This document shows positions 44,015 through 53,393 of a stretch of DNA of 64,000 nt, in pieces. The notes under the pieces were generated by a model that was not told the origin of the DNA, did not search any database, and worked only from the letters and a program-made list of their open reading frames with translations. How positions within the stretch are numbered: the first letter of the stretch is position 1; the number at the start of each line of letters is the position of its first letter. Source of the DNA: Saccharomycopsis fibuligera x Saccharomycopsis cf. fibuligera (taxonomy: Eukaryota; Ascomycota; Saccharomycetes; Ascoideales; Saccharomycopsidaceae); assembly GCA_001936135.1 (NCBI GenBank), contig CP012816.1:2725501-2789500 (forward strand). Direction: 5' to 3'. The position numbers and the translations under genes were made by a program.

Positions 44015-45042
44015 TTAAGCGGAGGTAGCAACAGCCTTTTCTGGAGCCTTGGCAACAGCTTCTTCCTTTTCAGTCAAGATGACTTCAATGTGGGATGGAG
44101 AAGATTCGTACTTGTTGATTCTACCGTGAGCTCTGAAGGTTCTTCTTCTTTGCTTTGGAGCTTGGTTAACTTGGATGTGGGAGATAACCAATTTAGAGGT
44201 GTCCAAACCTTTGACCTGTTAAATTGGTTAGTATCAATAAAGAGCATTCTTCCACCAGATAACAATTGTTTTCAGTGGGAAGAATTTTTCTTCAATAATA
44301 TATAGATTTATTCGGAGAGGAGCCAACGTCCTTCTTCAAATTCAGTGCTAAGCAACTCTGAATTCATCTCCTAAAAGTTATCAACGCAAAGATCATCCTT
44401 TTTTTACATCTCAAATATCCTGCAAATTTAGATAAACTCATCAGCGAATAAACGCAAATGGAACTCTACACCCAACGGGTATAATGCTGTACCATCACGA
44501 TGGCAGATGGGTGACGTAGTCGTAATCGCTCATCTGCCAAAATTCTCTCTGAATAAATCATATTAATGAAAAAAAATCTTCCCGCTTTATAAGTGAAGAA
44601 TTACATCTATGTTAAACACAACAGTTCCTAATACTGGAATATCCGCTTCTAACTTTCGTCAAAAATGGAAACACTGCAGTGTTTTGTTCACACATGTAAC
44701 CTTTACTTGTCGAAAGGGTACTCGTATACATACGTCAGCGTTAGCTTCAGCGTTCTTCAACAATTCTTGGATGAATTTGACGGACTTAACAGGCCATCTA
44801 GCCTTGGTAACACCAAATTCTTTACCTTGAGCAGTTCTACCAATAGAAGAGTTAAATCTTCTGAATGGAATAGCTCTTTCGTGGTTAACAACTTGGTCCA
44901 AGTATTGTTGAGCTCTCTTCAATTCCCAACCGTTGATGGCTTGGGCAGTTTCTCTGGTGTTCTTGAAAGAAACTCTCAAGTAAGAACCCTTAGCTTTAGC
45001 AGATCTAGCTGGGTTAGAAGAAGTGGAACCGTATCTAGCCAT
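44015..45042 (-). CDS. RPL17: 60S ribosomal protein uL22 (Rpl17) with one intron
   Basis: Exons 45042-44734 and 44215-44015 join to 169 residues. The intron (518 bases) has donor GTATGT, branch ATACTAAC and acceptor AACAG. It splits the codons between NAEANAD and VKGLDTSKL. The protein starts [17 protein letters not shown], with [37 protein letters not shown] and [20 protein letters not shown], all near-identical to yeast Rpl17. It belongs to the large subunit near the exit tunnel. The S. cerevisiae Rpl17 tail is longer; here it ends [14 protein letters not shown]. The intron contains a strong hairpin (see findings). Confidence 0.96.
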
Positions 45043-46779
45043 TTTTGATGATATTTATTGGTAATTAGATTATAATCCTCGTTATTGATTATCAAAAAGG
45101 ACAGTTTAAGATTAAGAAGTAGGACAGAACAAAAATTTCAATATCCTTTTGCCCTTCTATTTTTTCTTCTTTTTTTTTCTCGACTTCCTCTGCGGTGGTG
45201 CCGACAAAAAAAAGAAAAATCTTCCGTCATATGACCTTTAGTGAAAATGGGGGCTATTTACGTGTCACGATATTATCATGTGATGTTGGTAAACATACTA
45301 GGGCTAAAAATAAATCCACAATTGTTACGTGCATACACTAGTGCATGCCATACTGCTTCCAAAGAAAGCTGTAATGTAGATATATTGGCTAGTATTGGAT
45401 TTCTTTTAACGTTTCGGCTTTGACAAAAGACTTGTTTACAGTGCTCGAATCTCTACCGCACTGGGAAGGTGGCGCAGAGCGCCCCAACTGAATACTGACA
45501 GTATTATATTGTCTTTAAATTCATCTTTTTGGTTTATCTAAAGATGTAGCTGTTTTTTAAGGCGGCTGAAATGGTATTCACCTAAAGGTCGTTTATATAA
45601 TTGGACTCAGCGTGTGTTTGCCATAAGTAAGCTATTGCAGTGTTGGAAGTACCCACTGGAAACATACACTGGTGATAGAATCTAGCTGCAATAACATGTA
45701 GTGTGCGTTAACATGCAAAAAACAAATAACCTAAGTATAAATCGAAAATACAACAAATCTTTACAGTGTAACTATGTGAGGTGGGAGTGTATAAAGTTAT
45801 AAAGGTTTACAGTTTTTAAAAGGTATAATAACCCTTTAAATAATCAAAAAGTTGCTTTTTTACTTCTGGTGAAACGCCAACAATGGATTAAAGGCACTTA
45901 ACGATTTAAACAAAATCTGTCAGTCGTTAAGTGACGCGTTACTGTATTAAAAATTGCCCAAATTGAGAATGAATGAAAGCAACATTGACAAAATATCAAA
46001 CACCAGTACCTAGTATTTTCTATACATTCGTTGTAAAGGTCTTAACAAACATTTATAAATATTCTTAAAAATATTTTAACTTCAGGATTTTAGTGTCAGC
46101 TAGCTGGAAGGTTACATTTCACCTACAACAATACCCCAATTTGTTTTTACTTAGTTGCACTTTTGCTGCCGTTAGGAGTTGTTTTCTGTTTTCTTTTTTG
46201 TAGCTTCGTCAAGCATTCCGTGGGTCATTAGGGGTATGTCATATTTGTCCAAAGACATATGCCCTAATTTGATAAGATTCTCAATTAACTCATTGCTTTT
46301 TAAAAGTGTTCAATACAAGCCATCGATGCGGCTACATTTTTGCAAGATTCGTGAAATGTGGACGTTCGTTGCTGTGTCGGTATTGTTGCATTAACATGCG
46401 ATGAAATTATTTGGCTCAAATTACAGAGAAATCTTAATTAAAGAGACAAAACATACACGCCAGTGCGGATGAAAGAGACGGAAGCAGGAGATCCAGGAGT
46501 GATTACTTTCCGTTCTACCCCTTATATTAGAGTGAAATCACAATCCGTATTGTATCAGATAGTATATAACTCTACATTTTTTTATTTTATAAAAACTTTT
46601 TTAATTACTTGACTTTTATCAGAAGTATGAAATATTCGATAGTAAATATTGCTTGTAAATATAAACAAATTTCTTTAAATATTGTATATAAGAAAAATGG
46701 TCCACCTGTGGGCAATCATAGTGCAAGAAATGAAAAATACTCAGAATAAGTCAAAATTAACAGAATGTTACTGAGGAGT
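45043..46779. other. 1.7-kb intergenic region
   Basis: RPL17 promoter, then AT-rich DNA with no supported ORF. A 10-bp perfect inverted repeat lies at 45895-45904/45924-45933 (see findings). An ORF at 46179 lacks an ATG. Confidence 0.45.
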
Positions 46780-48009
46780 TCAGACAAGTTTTATGTTTGA
46801 GTCAGTAGTATACTTAACTTGAGCAACACCAACCTTGTTAGCCTCAAGGTCATAATGAACATAAGCGCTTCTCAAAAAAGCGTCACCAAGAATGTAATAG
46901 TCTGAAGTAGTCCCCATAACACCGATTAAACATTGGTTCAAAAACGCTTTGTTTTTCTTTCCGTTAATGTGGTACAACAAGCTCTTGAATGGCACTTTGA
47001 TAATTTTATCACCAAATTTAAATTCAAAGTCCTCACCTTTTTTGTCGCAGCTAGTGAAGTAGGCATCGACAAATGGAAGTTTGTGACCGTATTTTTTTCC
47101 GACCTCAGTGGCAATGTCATTCGGAGCATAGATCAATGTGGTTCCTGAGTCCAACAATGCTGGGTAAGTTTTGCTGACCAATGATTTCCCATCTTGTTCG
47201 ATACTGTCCAAGTTAACAAAAAAAGCCACTGGTTTGTCTGTCTTTGCACCAGAATCGTCAATGTTAACCACATCTAGTAACTTTAAGTCGCCTTCATATT
47301 TGGCCTCATCAATGGCACCAAACAAAATCAGACCAGCATCTGCATCCAATGAATTCAAATACAAGGAGTATGCGTTCTTGTTAATCAAACCTTGTTTCTT
47401 CAACTGAGCTGGGAAGTTATCGTATTCGTCATTGTAATGTTTCCAGGCACTGGCTTCGTTACCTGGGTATCCAACGCCCATGATGGCTTGTTTCGCGGTT
47501 TGGTTGGTGGCATAACCAAATCTCAAATCGTTGACGGTCGCTCCACCAAGAGAAACAGTTTCGGATGCCCAAACACCAAGAGCCGTTGATCCATCCCCAT
47601 AACCAATTTTAAATCCGTCTTGGAGTTTTTTATAGCTACTGGATTTACGAGCATCGAAAGTACCACTATTGGAAGTCGTATTGTATGCTGGCACCCACAA
47701 GTCACTGGAGCCAGTGTCAACATCTATTTTGATTTTTTGACTAGGTGTACCAATTTCCATTTCAGCAAGATAAAGGGCATATTCGTTTTCCAATTGAAGA
47801 TTAACTGAAGATGCTAAGGATTTTCTAACACCTCCAAGATTTTTAGTCGTGCCATTTTTGGCGTCACTATTATATCTCACAACATTGAAGTTAAGTTAAA
47901 ACGGGGCCTTTGTAGCATTTTGTTGAGATTTTGTACTCACTGGGACCGCTGACGTGAAAGACGACAACGAGACAAGAACAGAAAAAAAGATTGAGCTGGA
48001 AAGCTGCAT
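46780..48009 (-). pseudogene. Secreted aspartyl protease (pepsin/yapsin family) with one in-frame stop
   Basis: From ATG at 48009 the frame encodes a signal peptide (MQLSSSIFFSVLVSLSSFTSA) and the start of a propeptide. It meets TAA at codon 38 (47898-47896) and then continues in the same frame to 46780. The rest is an intact 366-residue protease: DTGSSDLWVP (first catalytic Asp), a YGDGS flap, LLDSGTTLIYAP (second catalytic Asp), and a Cys pair around TSCDKKGE and LNQCLIG. No GPI tail is visible, so a secreted candidapepsin-like enzyme is more likely than a wall yapsin. A GTGAGT near the signal peptide end could be a donor, but no acceptor restores the frame. Options are a recent nonsense allele, readthrough, or a base error. 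Confidence 0.75.
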
Positions 48010-48689
48010 GTTGAAAGGTTTCGAACTTGGTAAAGAAAGTGGAAAGAAAGTGGATGGAAAGTGTTATTAAAAAGAGTTAATGCTAAAAACAATGGTAAAA
48101 ATACTAGAGAATACCAAGAAGCAGAAAAGGCTTTGTATTTCTTATATAGAAATTTATTTGCTAAGTTTGAGCTCAACTGCTGCTATACGTTATCTTGACT
48201 TACACGATATCATCATCAACGCCGCCTACAATTTCATTATCACTGTCAATACTGAGTGTATAAGTTGCTATATTGATAAGTTTAGACATCAACACTAGTG
48301 GATTTTTGGTCTTCAATAGCTCTGTCAAGATGCCACAGCTTGGTGGTCGTTCAGTGGAATGGGCTTTCGCTATTTTTAGGTCGTGCGGTGAAAGGCAATA
48401 CTTGTGCAACCACACCGATACTCTAGATGGTGGTAGCACCCATGCCACAGGCTTAACTGTGAGAATTCCAATGGCGCCGCATGTTGGGCATAGTCTTTCC
48501 TCGCTGGTTGCGTGCCTGTGGGTGCATGAGCTTTTGCGGTTGTTCGTACTACCGAAATCACATATATAAATACAGCACGTGAATGGACTGCTTACCCTAT
48601 GCTCTACGCGGTAGCTAAAAATTTTCACTGTTTTTGCTGGCAATTCCCTTTTTTACTATAAAAATTTGGGCTCACACCAGTGAGGCACT
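48010..48689. other. Divergent promoter region, protease / snoRNA host
   Basis: Lies between the minus-strand protease and the plus-strand snoRNA host. Contains CACGTG near 48575 and TATAAAAA near 48657, about 125 bases before the first intron donor. The ORFs here have no coding character. Confidence 0.45.
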
Positions 48690-48862
48690 CCCTTTAAACA
48701 CTTTCTTCTTCTTTTAATAGTTGGTAACTATTCACTATAGTCTCCTTAACATTTAGAGTATTAATGAATATACACTAATATCGTATGTGATATCATCTTT
48801 AACGTTTTCCGATAATGCTTATTGCTGTCCCTTGCTCTATGTTTCTGTTTGGATGTTGTTGA

Positions 48863-48945
48863 AAAGATGATGACCAAAAAAATTTTACAAACTAGAGTTT
48901 CTGAGAATTTCCTTGATTAGAAAGTTTTTTCGTTTGTCTGATGTA
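48863..48945 (+). ncRNA. snR78: Box C/D snoRNA snR78
   Basis: Box C ATGATGA at 48867, box D' CTGA at 48901, box D CTGA at 48938. The guide CAAACTAGAGT (48888-48898) before D' is an 11-base perfect match to 25S ACUCUAGUUUG. The fifth base upstream of D' (48896) faces U2421, the known snR78 target. Second guide not identified. Lies in the first host intron. Confidence 0.85.
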
Positions 48946-49269
48946 TACTATCAATTCATCAACTGATTCATCTGAGTGCTTTTTTAACATTGCAACAAAG
49001 CACTCGTTTGAAGATGGGCAGCAATCATGTGCAAATAGACTGGTTTCAATGGAATTTGTTACAGTTTTTGGTTGGCCATTAACTAACATTCACCAGATTC
49101 CTGTTTTTGTTTTTCCTTATCTGCCAACTGGCTTTTTCGCTTGTGCAGATGTTTGTAAACAATTGATCTGGGTACCAAAATGATCATCCAGCCCCTAATT
49201 ATAAATGGTATGTTTATCGTGGACTTAAATTATTTTCACATTTTATAGCCAAGGTTTAAAGTTTATGTT

Positions 49270-49351
49270 TAAAGTGATGAAAAAACATTATAAGTTGGAA
49301 TTACCGACTGAATCTTTATGTCGACAAAATTTTGGCACCTCTTCTGATACA
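49270..49351 (+). ncRNA. snR77: Box C/D snoRNA snR77, copy 1
   Basis: Box C GTGATGA at 49274, D' CTGA at 49308, D CTGA at 49344. The guide GTTGGAATTACCG (49294-49306) pairs with 18S CGGUAAUUCCAGC (one G-U pair) and sets U578 as the target. A second guide TTTGGCACCTCT (49331-49342) pairs with 25S AGAGGUGCCAGA (one G-U pair), and box D +5 faces G2793, a site served by snR48 in S. cerevisiae. Confidence 0.88.
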
Positions 49352-49597
49352 CTATCTTTTAAAAATATTTAACAATTTAGGTATTACCACCTTGGTTCGT
49401 GAAATGTGAGATCATCATCTATCATTTGCTTATGACACTATTGAAAGCAACGTTTTTACTAATGTTATTCAGATTCTAAAATAACAGTGTTGATATATTA
49501 TATCTCAATAAACTGTATCATTGGCTTCGTCTAACTTTAAAAGGTATGTTATAACTGGATAAATCAAAAAACCGTTTCGTGGATTGTTTCGTTAGTT

Positions 49598-49683
49598 CTA
49601 GGTGATGAAGAAAACTTTACGTTGGAATTACCGACTGAATTTTTATTATGTCGACAAAATTTTTTGGCACCTCTTCTGATTTA
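49598..49683 (+). ncRNA. snR77: Box C/D snoRNA snR77, copy 2
   Basis: A diverged duplicate of the copy 330 bases upstream. Box C GTGATGA at 49602, D' CTGA at 49635, D CTGA at 49676. Both guides (18S U578 and 25S G2793) are unchanged, while the bases between and around them differ by substitutions and small indels. That pattern suggests selection on the guides in both copies. Confidence 0.88.
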
Positions 49684-49861
49684 CAGTATAACAATAGTTT
49701 TATATACTTAGCGATTATAAACATTGAAGCGAAGTGGTTGTGAAGAGCTAGTAAATTTACTATTTAGTAAATTTTTATAAAGCGTTCTCATTACTAACAT
49801 TGATTAGGTAATTATCATTTCTTCAGCTAACTTTTTTCACAACGATTAGCCATCTTTAAAT

Positions 49862-49955
49862 TTTAATGATGATTTATGCACTGGGCACCGATAAAAACTA
49901 AACATGAGTGACAATGCTTTTTGGTGGGCCTCAGAAACCCACTTGAACTGATCTT
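49862..49955 (+). ncRNA. snR76: Box C/D snoRNA snR76
   Basis: Box C ATGATGA at 49866, degenerate D' CCGA at 49888, D CTGA at 49948. The guide GCACTGGGCA (49878-49887) pairs perfectly with 25S UGCCCAGUGC, and D' +5 faces C2197, the known snR76 site. TCTTTAA and TTAAAGA outside the boxes can form a 7-bp terminal stem. Confidence 0.85.
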
Positions 49956-50195
49956 TATTAAAGAAATGGCTATCGATTTTTTTTGTGTTCTTCAAACTTG
50001 TTTGAACAAATTTGAGCTAACAAATGATAAACAGATGTTGGTATAAAATCATTATTTTGAGCTGGCCTTGGACTGTTCAATGTCAGTCGGAACTCTTTAT
50101 TTCACACTTTGTGTTGAAAAGGTATGAGGTATGTTATTTTTGAGCCTAATTAAAGTTGGCAGCACTCCTAATTTTACTCAGTTTGTTAGTTTTCT

Positions 50196-50287
50196 TACGG
50201 TGATGATATTCTTTAGATGACGAGTCAGATTTCGGGATACCCGATGATGATAACATCTTTTTTAACCATTCATGCATTTCTGAGATT
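50196..50287 (+). ncRNA. snR75: Box C/D snoRNA snR75
   Basis: Box C GTGATGA at 50200, D' CAGA at 50226, a well-formed C' (TGATGA) near 50245, D CTGA at 50280. The guide TTAGATGACGAG (50213-50224) is a 12-base perfect match to 25S CUCGUCAUCUAA, and D' +5 faces G2288, the snR75 site. A second stretch CCATTCATGC (50266-50275) matches 25S GCAUGAAUGG just downstream, but its pairing starts only at position 5. Confidence 0.87.
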
Positions 50288-50468
50288 TTACAAAGTAAGA
50301 CTACAAATTAATGATTGAGAAGAATTTAAAATTCCTGTTTATAAATCGTGATGTGGCAAGTGACTAACATCTTTTAGTTTTTTCTTGTAATTATTATATT
50401 TTTACACCAGTTGGCACTTTTGAACATAACTCAAATAGAGGTGTTTCATTATGGAACACTATCTTTGC

Positions 50469-50541
50469 ACAAGATGAAATAACTTAAAATTGACAAGCAT
50501 ATGTCAGAATCTTATTGAAGACAACTTTTAAGTCTGATGCC
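50469..50541 (+). ncRNA. snR74: Box C/D snoRNA snR74
   Basis: D' CAGA at 50505 and D CTGA at 50534. Box C is poorly conserved (ATGAAAT near 50474). The guide GACAAGCATATG (50492-50503) is a 12-base perfect match to the 5' end of 18S (CAUAUGCUUGUC), and D' +5 faces A28, the snR74 target. Identity is secure from guide and order. The 5' end is uncertain. Confidence 0.8.
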
Positions 50542-50861
50542 TTTTTACTTAACTGGTTATTATTAAATTCTATGAGCTCCGATCCAGGACTGGTAGAATT
50601 GGTATTTCCCAGCAATTTGCCAGCTGTTTGCGTTCCACTACATGAAAATTCAAAATGCTTTCGTTTACTAACAACCGTCCAGGGGAAGACTTATGAACAT
50701 TTAAAAATATAAGCTTTGCTTATTTTGTTTTCCAAGGATCGTTTCAAGGCTGAAATGCCTTGGTAATCATATTGGCAAATGGTATGTTAAACTATGAGTT
50801 AAGTTTTTTTTTGTCAAAACACATTAATTTTTGTTTGTTTTGCTTGCCTGATTTATTTTTA

Positions 50862-50966
50862 GTATATGATGATTTTTCCAACTCACGACGGTCAACTGTG
50901 CTAGGAGTATGTTAACTCTCAAGCTTTGATGATAAGCGCCTGTGACAAGGCTCGGATCCTGAAACA
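50862..50966 (+). ncRNA. snR73: Box C/D snoRNA snR73
   Basis: Box C ATGATGA at 50866, D' CTGT at 50896, C' TGATGA near 50927, D CTGA at 50959. The guide CTCACGACGGTC (50882-50893) is a 12-base perfect match to 25S GACCGUCGUGAG, and D' +5 faces C2959, the snR73 site. ATTTTTAGT and ACTAAAAAT flank the boxes and form a perfect 9-bp terminal stem. Confidence 0.9.
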
Positions 50967-51260
50967 CTAAAAATCAAAGAAGCAAAGCAAAACAACCCAA
51001 AGTAATGTGAAATGTGGCATGGTGTTATGATTGGATATTTAGCTATCTTTGGCTTTATGTTATTGTCATGCATTAGTTTTTCTTGCTTCTTTCCTTGATA
51101 TGTGCTTGAGGTTGTGTGAATCTGGCGCGGAGAAGTCTAAAGTCGGGGAAATGCAGACTTAGCTATTTTGTATCATGGGGAAGAAGCAAGAGTGCATTTT
51201 TATTCCTTTAGTTTTAAGTTTTTCTGTTAAAGTCCTATCTTACTAACTGATAAATACAAG

Positions 51261-52267
51261 ATTTTTTATGTTTTTAATATTGTCTCTAAATTCTATCTTT
51301 CTATAAGAAATTTAAAGTTTTCTGCGGAGCAAGCAATAGCGGGCCCACAGTATAAAGTTTATGAGCTTGGAGTTGCGGTTTTTCTTTTGATGTTAGGCAG
51401 GCTAAATTTCCGGGGATTTAATTTCTAGTTTTTCTGTTCTAAAATCCAGCAAGTCGAAACATATCAAACAACGTTGTACGAAAGACTGATGATAGTCATG
51501 CATAGTCCATCTATCTTTTGATTTTATTGTTGAAATGTATGTATATGTACTAATTTCATTTTGTTTTTTTGACAAGAAAGCCTGCCAACTGCTATCTACT
51601 GACCAAGAGGGTAAACTATAGGACAGGAAAACACGGTATACCTAAAAAAGTACGTTTATGAATATTAAGATGATGAACTCAGTTACATTTTCACAATCCT
51701 ACAGCGTGAGTGATCCAAAATAAAATTCGATTTGCATGTCAGTCTGATTATTATTATTGAACATACTTGAGGTACATTTTCAGATTGTTCTAGTTTTGTA
51801 TTCTTTAGTCAGTCGATAAGCCAGTAGCAGGTTTTGACGACAGAATATTTGGCCCTGATTTTCTAGTCTGATTTATAACTAACATGTCAAAAGTTTGTAT
51901 ATAGCTAGCAAAATCGTTATTTGGGTAGGAAATACAACAATGCTCGGAATTATAACAGATTAATAAAAGGTGGGGTGCAGGTATTATTTAAAGAACTAAA
52001 TTGAAAAAAAAAATGTAGTTTTTAACAAGAAATAGTAAATGGAGAACATGGCGCATAAAATCGTAAATCATAATAGAGAAGTTTGTAGAGAGAACTGATA
52101 AAATAAAAAGTATTGATAAGCGTCAAGCAGGATGAAATAAATAAATAGCGATAAAGATAAAAGAATAATGAAAACATGATTAATAAAGTGTTGATATTAA
52201 TAGCAATTTTCAATCGCGGAAAAAACAACAAAAAAACAGCTACTCAGCTTGAAAACAACAAAAGTTT
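51261..52267. other. Intergenic downstream of the snoRNA host
   Basis: AT-rich, no supported ORF. GACTGATGATAG near 51486 resembles a box C, but no guide match to rRNA was found. No snR72 was recognised here. Confidence 0.45.
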
Positions 52268-52669
52268 CTACTCTTCGCTTATAACGTCCAAGCTTCTCTG
52301 CTCTCTAGCACAGGTCCTTGGATTGCTGCTGTTGCTGGCACCGCTGATACTGTTAGTGCTGCCCTGCTGTTTTTTCAAGCAAGCCAACTGATCTTCTGAC
52401 TGTTTGAATGTTTCCATTTCTGCAGCGATCAAATCCAATCCTTTAGATTCGTCTTCAAACGTAAGCACTGGCTTGGAGAAATAGCGATGCATAATGTCCA
52501 AGATGCGAGCATAGGATGATAAGTACTGGATCTCTGCATTAATGACGGCGCAATTCAGCTCGGTGATGCCGGTGCGGAGATGGTTTTGGTATTGGGCGAT
52601 CTGAGATACTGAGGAAGTGTCGCAGCGGGTGAGCCTGAGATTTGGGTGGACCATGAATATTGAAACCAT
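52268..52669 (-). CDS. Unrecognised small helical protein (133 residues)
   Basis: ATG at 52669 (MVSIFMVHPNLRLTRCD). A helical core spans ~20-105, with VSQIAQYQNHLRTGITELNC, AVINAEIQYLSSYARILDIM and GLDLIAAEMETFKQSEDQLA. The spacing of hydrophobic residues suits a coiled coil. The last 30 residues are Ser/Asn-rich. The size and helical layout recall small subunits of kinetochore, BLOC-1 or Mediator complexes, but nothing specific matches by eye. Upstream sequence could hold another exon. Confidence 0.5.
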   Translation of the reverse strand: MVSIFMVHPNLRLTRCDTSSVSQIAQYQNHLRTGITELNCAVINAEIQYLSSYARILDIMHRYFSKPVLTFEDESKGLDLIAAEMETFKQSEDQLACLKKQQGSTNSISGASNSSNPRTCAREQRSLDVISEE

Positions 52670-53393
52670 TCTGGTGAGCTATTGGTCGATGGAACTATTG
52701 ATATGAATAACTTTTATTGAATATTTATGAAACCGCCAAAGAAGTTGTTTGAAATAAACTTCGAAAGGGATGAAACCAGATGAGATGCCGATATAGGATC
52801 TGCTGATATTATGTGCCTTGTATCACAAAGATCGGGAAGGTCGGGGATCGATGCTTGCTTAGATCTGGATCTGACAATAAGGAAAGAGGACTCAAGAATC
52901 TCTGGGTGATTGAATAAAATATATTAATGTCAGCCAGAGAAAATCAGAGTCAAGTAGCAAACAAGAAAGTATATATACGTCAAATATACACGTCAAATAT
53001 AGAACTCATTTATAAGCAGCAGGAAAACAGAAAAATGGGTCTTAAAGAATGGCGGCACTACTGCTTATAAACGAATTCCCGAGGCTTAGAAGCATATTTA
53101 GAGGACTTTTGACTTAAAATTTGTAAGAAAGCCAGCAACCATGAGCTGCAGTCAGCTGCAATTCCCTACTTACTACTGCAGCGTGCTACATCATGTCACA
53201 CTATGCATTTTTCTGCGAGCTCACATGACCAATTAAAAAAAAATTTTTTTACTGTTTTCACAGCGCAGAGATGAGATAGGTACATGGTAGAGAGGTTATT
53301 GATTAGTGAATAACGATAATTCAATACGCTTTCCGTTAAACAGCAAACCAAACACTACTTTCTAGTGTCAGAAATAGATAAAAATCCAGTACA
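52670..53393. other. Divergent intergenic region before UTP6
   Basis: Promoter region for the minus-strand small gene and for UTP6. No other feature recognised. Confidence 0.55.

Larger units (their letters stand above)
48690..51260 (+). ncRNA. Non-coding host gene for an intron-nested box C/D snoRNA cluster
   Basis: Each of the first six snoRNAs is followed by a branch site and AG acceptor, and five of the seven are preceded by GTATGT. Readable introns are: 48783-49096 (snR78; branch TAACTAAC), 49208-49472 (snR77 copy 1; TACTAAT), 49544-49807 (snR77 copy 2; TACTAAC), 49808-50034 (snR76; donor GTAATT, branch GCTAAC), 50129-50377 (snR75; GACTAAC), 50387-50682 (snR74; donor GTAATT, branch TACTAAC) and 50782 to perhaps 51260 (snR73; TACTAAC at 51241). 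Exons between them are 0-111 bases with no shared reading frame. The snoRNA order equals the S. cerevisiae snR78-snR72 cluster, which is an intronless polycistron cut by Rnt1. Intronic hosting of this cluster has been reported in other yeasts. Start and end of the transcript are inferred. Confidence 0.82.

Noticed and set aside
44336-44445. Possible C/D snoRNA on the minus strand in the RPL17 intron (CTGATGA then CTGA)
   Set aside because: The box C purine is missing, the D box lies inside a simple hairpin (AATTCAG/CTGAATT), and the bases upstream of it do not match 18S or 25S as I know them.
47880-47945. Intron with donor GTGAGT removing the stop in the aspartyl protease
   Set aside because: None of the AGs up to the mature region restores the reading frame, and there is no clean branch site. 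In-frame continuation through the stop is simpler.
49270-49683. Dispersed repeat or LTR fragment (two copies of a ~75-base unit)
   Set aside because: The shared unit is bounded by box C and box D and carries two rRNA guides, so it is a duplicated snoRNA, not a mobile element.
48800-52200. Point or regional centromere in the gene-poor AT-rich stretch
   Set aside because: No CDEIII-like element, and the stretch is explained by the snoRNA host gene.
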